From Ridgeia piscesae (Eukaryota; Annelida; Polychaeta; Sabellida; Siboglinidae): a DNA stretch of 64,000 bases. Shown here piece after piece: positions 1-64,000 of the stretch (position 1 is the stretch's first letter; every line of letters starts with the position of its first letter). Location: positions 438,501 through 502,500 of the forward strand of contig JAODUO010000133.1 in assembly GCA_025642075.2 (NCBI GenBank), read 5' to 3'. Under the pieces are notes generated by a model. The model ran no database searches. It saw nothing but the letters and a program-made list of their open reading frames with translations, and had not been told where the DNA came from. The translations under genes were made by a program, and so were the position numbers.

Positions 1-150
1 TCATGAATACATAATGTTTAGTTTAAGCTACATTACTAAAATTTGTGATTTTGTAATCCCCACATATCACAGGATGGATAAATGAAGTGAAATGTAAGAT
101 GGCATTGTGTCATATATTGTTTACAATAACGTATTATTGTAATTCTACAG
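1..150 (+). other. 3' end of an upstream intron
   Basis: AT-rich sequence ending in a clear 3' splice site (TTGTAATTCTACAG, AG at 149-150) directly before the first visible coding exon. No coding sequence seen. The gene therefore begins upstream of the window. Confidence 0.7.
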
Positions 151-61904
<61,754 letters not shown>

Positions 61905-61905
61905 A

Positions 61906-62109
61906 GCATGCTGGGACATGCAGAAGTGCATCTTGGGACATGAAGAGATGCATGCTGGGATTTGAGAAAGTTAATCTTGGAATGTGAACAGGTGCATGCT
62001 GGGCACAAGGAAATGCATCGTGTGACACAGGAAGTGCATGCTGGGACATGAGGAAGTTCATGTTAGGACATGTGCAGGTGCATGTTGGGACATGAGGAAG
62101 TGCATTTTT
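61906..62109. repeat. Degenerate about 20-bp repeat in the 3' UTR
   Basis: About ten imperfect copies of GCATGCTGGGACATGAGGAA. CTGGGACATG or close variants recur at about 61911, 61932, 61955, 62000, 62040 and 62083. It begins two bases after the stop codon. Confidence 0.85.
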
Positions 62110-62943
62110 AGAAAATGTTTCCCTTAAGTGTGATATGTACATACAGAAAACTTGTTTAATTTATCGTATTCATCGCCCACAGAATGCTTGCCGCCGTGAA
62201 TTGTACACTGTTTCAAACGGGTTTTAGGGATGCAGCGGCCGGCTGCTGTTAGTTACTGAGTTGTGCAGATGAAATATTGTGAAGAAACAACTGGGGATTT
62301 TTACCGATTAAGTCTCAAGTATGTGTAAGTCTTTCAGTAAATTAATTGTCTTAATCTGTACTGACAATCAGAGATGCATGCATAGTTTTAGACATCTACA
62401 GAATGCTCACAGTTTTTTAGTTTTCTTTTGAAACACTCCAGGGGATGCATTCCAGAAGAAAGAATTCGACCCAGAAAGACAAAACTGGATGGGGAACATC
62501 GCACAATCTTGGACACAAATATTTCATTTAATATCAGTGTGTGACTTTGCCGAACATTTTTTAGTTAGTCCTGAAAACGCCACAGGCGGTTGTGGTTTTT
62601 TATACTGCATTTGCGAGTTAATCAGTTTAGTTTCTCTTGCCGATTTGGTGTATGTGTGTGCATCTCCAAATAAGCTCTTTCTTGTCACGTGACCATGTGA
62701 AGTGTGTACATTGTGAAGCGCTGGGTGTGTTACAAGTGCCTAAGTGAATAGCTATATTTAAAGGTGGCACGTGTATCTCAGATGATGTGATGTGTTGGTG
62801 TATATTTATCGTTGTCTTACGTGTTGAAATGTGGGGTAATGACTCGTACCCCCTGTACCTTTTTCTCCCCATCACGCTCCCTCTGTCATTCCACCAAAGA
62901 TTTAAGAACTGTTGTTCAGATTGTAAATATTCATTATTAAGAT

Positions 62944-62949
62944 AATAAA
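62944..62949 (+). terminator. Polyadenylation signal AATAAA
   Basis: AATAAA followed 25-45 bases later by a GT-rich stretch (GGTGTTCCCTGTGTCAGTGT at about 62971), the usual arrangement of a cleavage/polyadenylation site. Confidence 0.7.
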
Positions 62950-62970
62950 CATTGTATGCTTTGTAGAAAC

Positions 62971-64000
62971 TGGTGTTCCCTGTGTCAGTGTTTATTGTAT
63001 ATCTACAATGAGGCAATACTTCTCTTCTTTGAACTGTCTGTGAGCTCGTAGATTGACCACACCCAGAAACATGCATGCATTTACATGTAAAATTTTATTT
63101 TAAAATGTGACCCAGTTAATTTAGCCACCAGTATTAACCAGGAACTTTAGAGGTCTGGTTTATTTCTCTTCTGAAGATTTCAATTCACTATGTTACTGGC
63201 TGTGACTGCAATGACCCCGGCTGTGGGGCTAACATAGTCTCAGTTTCTAGGTAATCATTTATCAATAGTGAGTAGCCCAGTGCTCTGTGCAGTGCAAAAC
63301 TGCACATACAACAAACCCATCCATGTCGCAGAGAACAACTATATATCATCCCCAGCTATTTCCAATGTGTTGTGTTGTCAGTATTCTGTCAATAACTATT
63401 GTGAAGCCATGTAATCCCTGTACTACTTGTTCAGATGAAGTACGGTAGGTGGCAGGATTTGCAGACTAGCTTCATTAGAAAAACCACAACGTCAAAATTA
63501 CACAACACAAAATGGTTAAACATACGGCTCTGACTGCTTTGTACACAATACATTGATTGTGTTACCTCTTTGAGTTATGTTTCCTATCACTATAACCATT
63601 CACAGACTAGCCTCGGTTACCCAGGCTCCGTGAGGTGGTAGCTCTTTTAAGCCCCTCAACTCTTCTCGGCGTTGTTCCGCAGCCGACCGACAGTCGGTTA
63701 AGCGAGACTATTCACAGACTAGGGCCTAGTGTGCGAGGAGAACAAATGGTGGCGCCCTCTACTGGCTAACAGAAACTTTCATGTTGCGTTTCAATCACCT
63801 TGCATTTAGGGCGTACACGTCCTTACAATACGGAACATTCTGTGATTAGGAGATAAATACTGCATCCTTTATAAAGGGAACAGGACTCCGTCCCTTATTT
63901 GTTCATGCGGAAGGTGGCAACCCTATACACGATTACAACATATCGGCAATTGAACGGTAGGTGACTTTGTTTAGTGAACGCCATAAATAAGTCAATTATC
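62971..64000. other. Downstream intergenic sequence
   Basis: No coding or RNA gene seen after the polyadenylation site apart from the small TIR element at 63599-63719. Confidence 0.75.
63599..63719. mobile_element. Small TIR element with apparent 9-bp target duplication
   Basis: Element 63608-63710 (103 bp) starts TAGCCTCGGTTACCC and ends GGTTAAGCGAGACTA, imperfect inverted copies of one another. It is bounded by TTCACAGAC at 63599-63607 and again at 63711-63719. Including shared bases, the direct repeat is ATTCACAGACTAG (13 bp). A 9-bp duplication with TIRs would fit a Mutator-like non-autonomous element. It could alternatively be a SINE-like insertion with a 13-bp duplication. Confidence 0.6.

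Larger units (their letters stand above)
61905..62970 (+). other. 3' untranslated region
   Basis: Follows the stop and runs to a polyadenylation signal at 62944. The first 200 bases are a degenerate tandem repeat (separate entry). 62110-62940 shows no other feature. The exact cleavage site is not determinable; about 62965-62975 is likely. Confidence 0.75.

Overview
The window reads as animal nuclear DNA, most likely from an invertebrate. It has compact exons with canonical GT-AG splice sites, introns of 0.3-15.6 kb, dense microsatellites, and several long minisatellites. A lophotrochozoan or mollusc-like genome is my guess from overall texture; nothing in the sequence proves it. I see no bacterial genes, operons, rRNA, tRNA or CRISPR arrays.

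One plus-strand gene fills almost the whole window. It encodes a FERM and PDZ domain scaffold protein of the FRMPD1/FRMPD3/FRMPD4 family. The first visible coding exon (151-365) starts inside the PDZ region, so the 5' end lies upstream of the window. Eighteen coding exons can be placed. The PDZ domain spans three exons (151-6254). A linker and the three-lobed FERM domain span 21888-34038. A long, mostly disordered tail (47444-61904) carries conserved family motifs, proline-rich SH3-type ligands, a PPxY motif and a predicted helical C-terminus. The stop codon is at 61902-61904, followed by a roughly 1.06 kb 3' UTR with AATAAA at 62944. The visible protein would be about 1,850 residues.

Two FERM exons carry a frame break that can be placed by both homology and splice phase: near 28716 (one extra base) and near 30521 (two extra bases or one missing). 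One short FERM F3 segment, expected between 32449 and 33563, was not found. Everything else is in frame and conserved, so consensus or assembly errors, or real indels in an otherwise live gene, fit better than an old pseudogene.

The FERM-half introns hold a series of unrelated minisatellites: a 23-bp unit (1181-4052), 36-bp (7446-10223), 25-bp (20507-21872), 18-bp (23333-23972), 30-bp (24720-25909), 18/21-bp (32745-33530) and 34-bp (34412-35885). There are also CAG, GGAC, GA, TG and AT microsatellites. Mobile-element traces are a foldback element (5577-5752), a non-LTR retrotransposon C-terminal remnant on the minus strand (56305-56670), a small TIR element with an apparent 9-bp target duplication downstream of the gene (63599-63719), and a pair of inverted AT-anchored repeats (5103 and 6630 regions).
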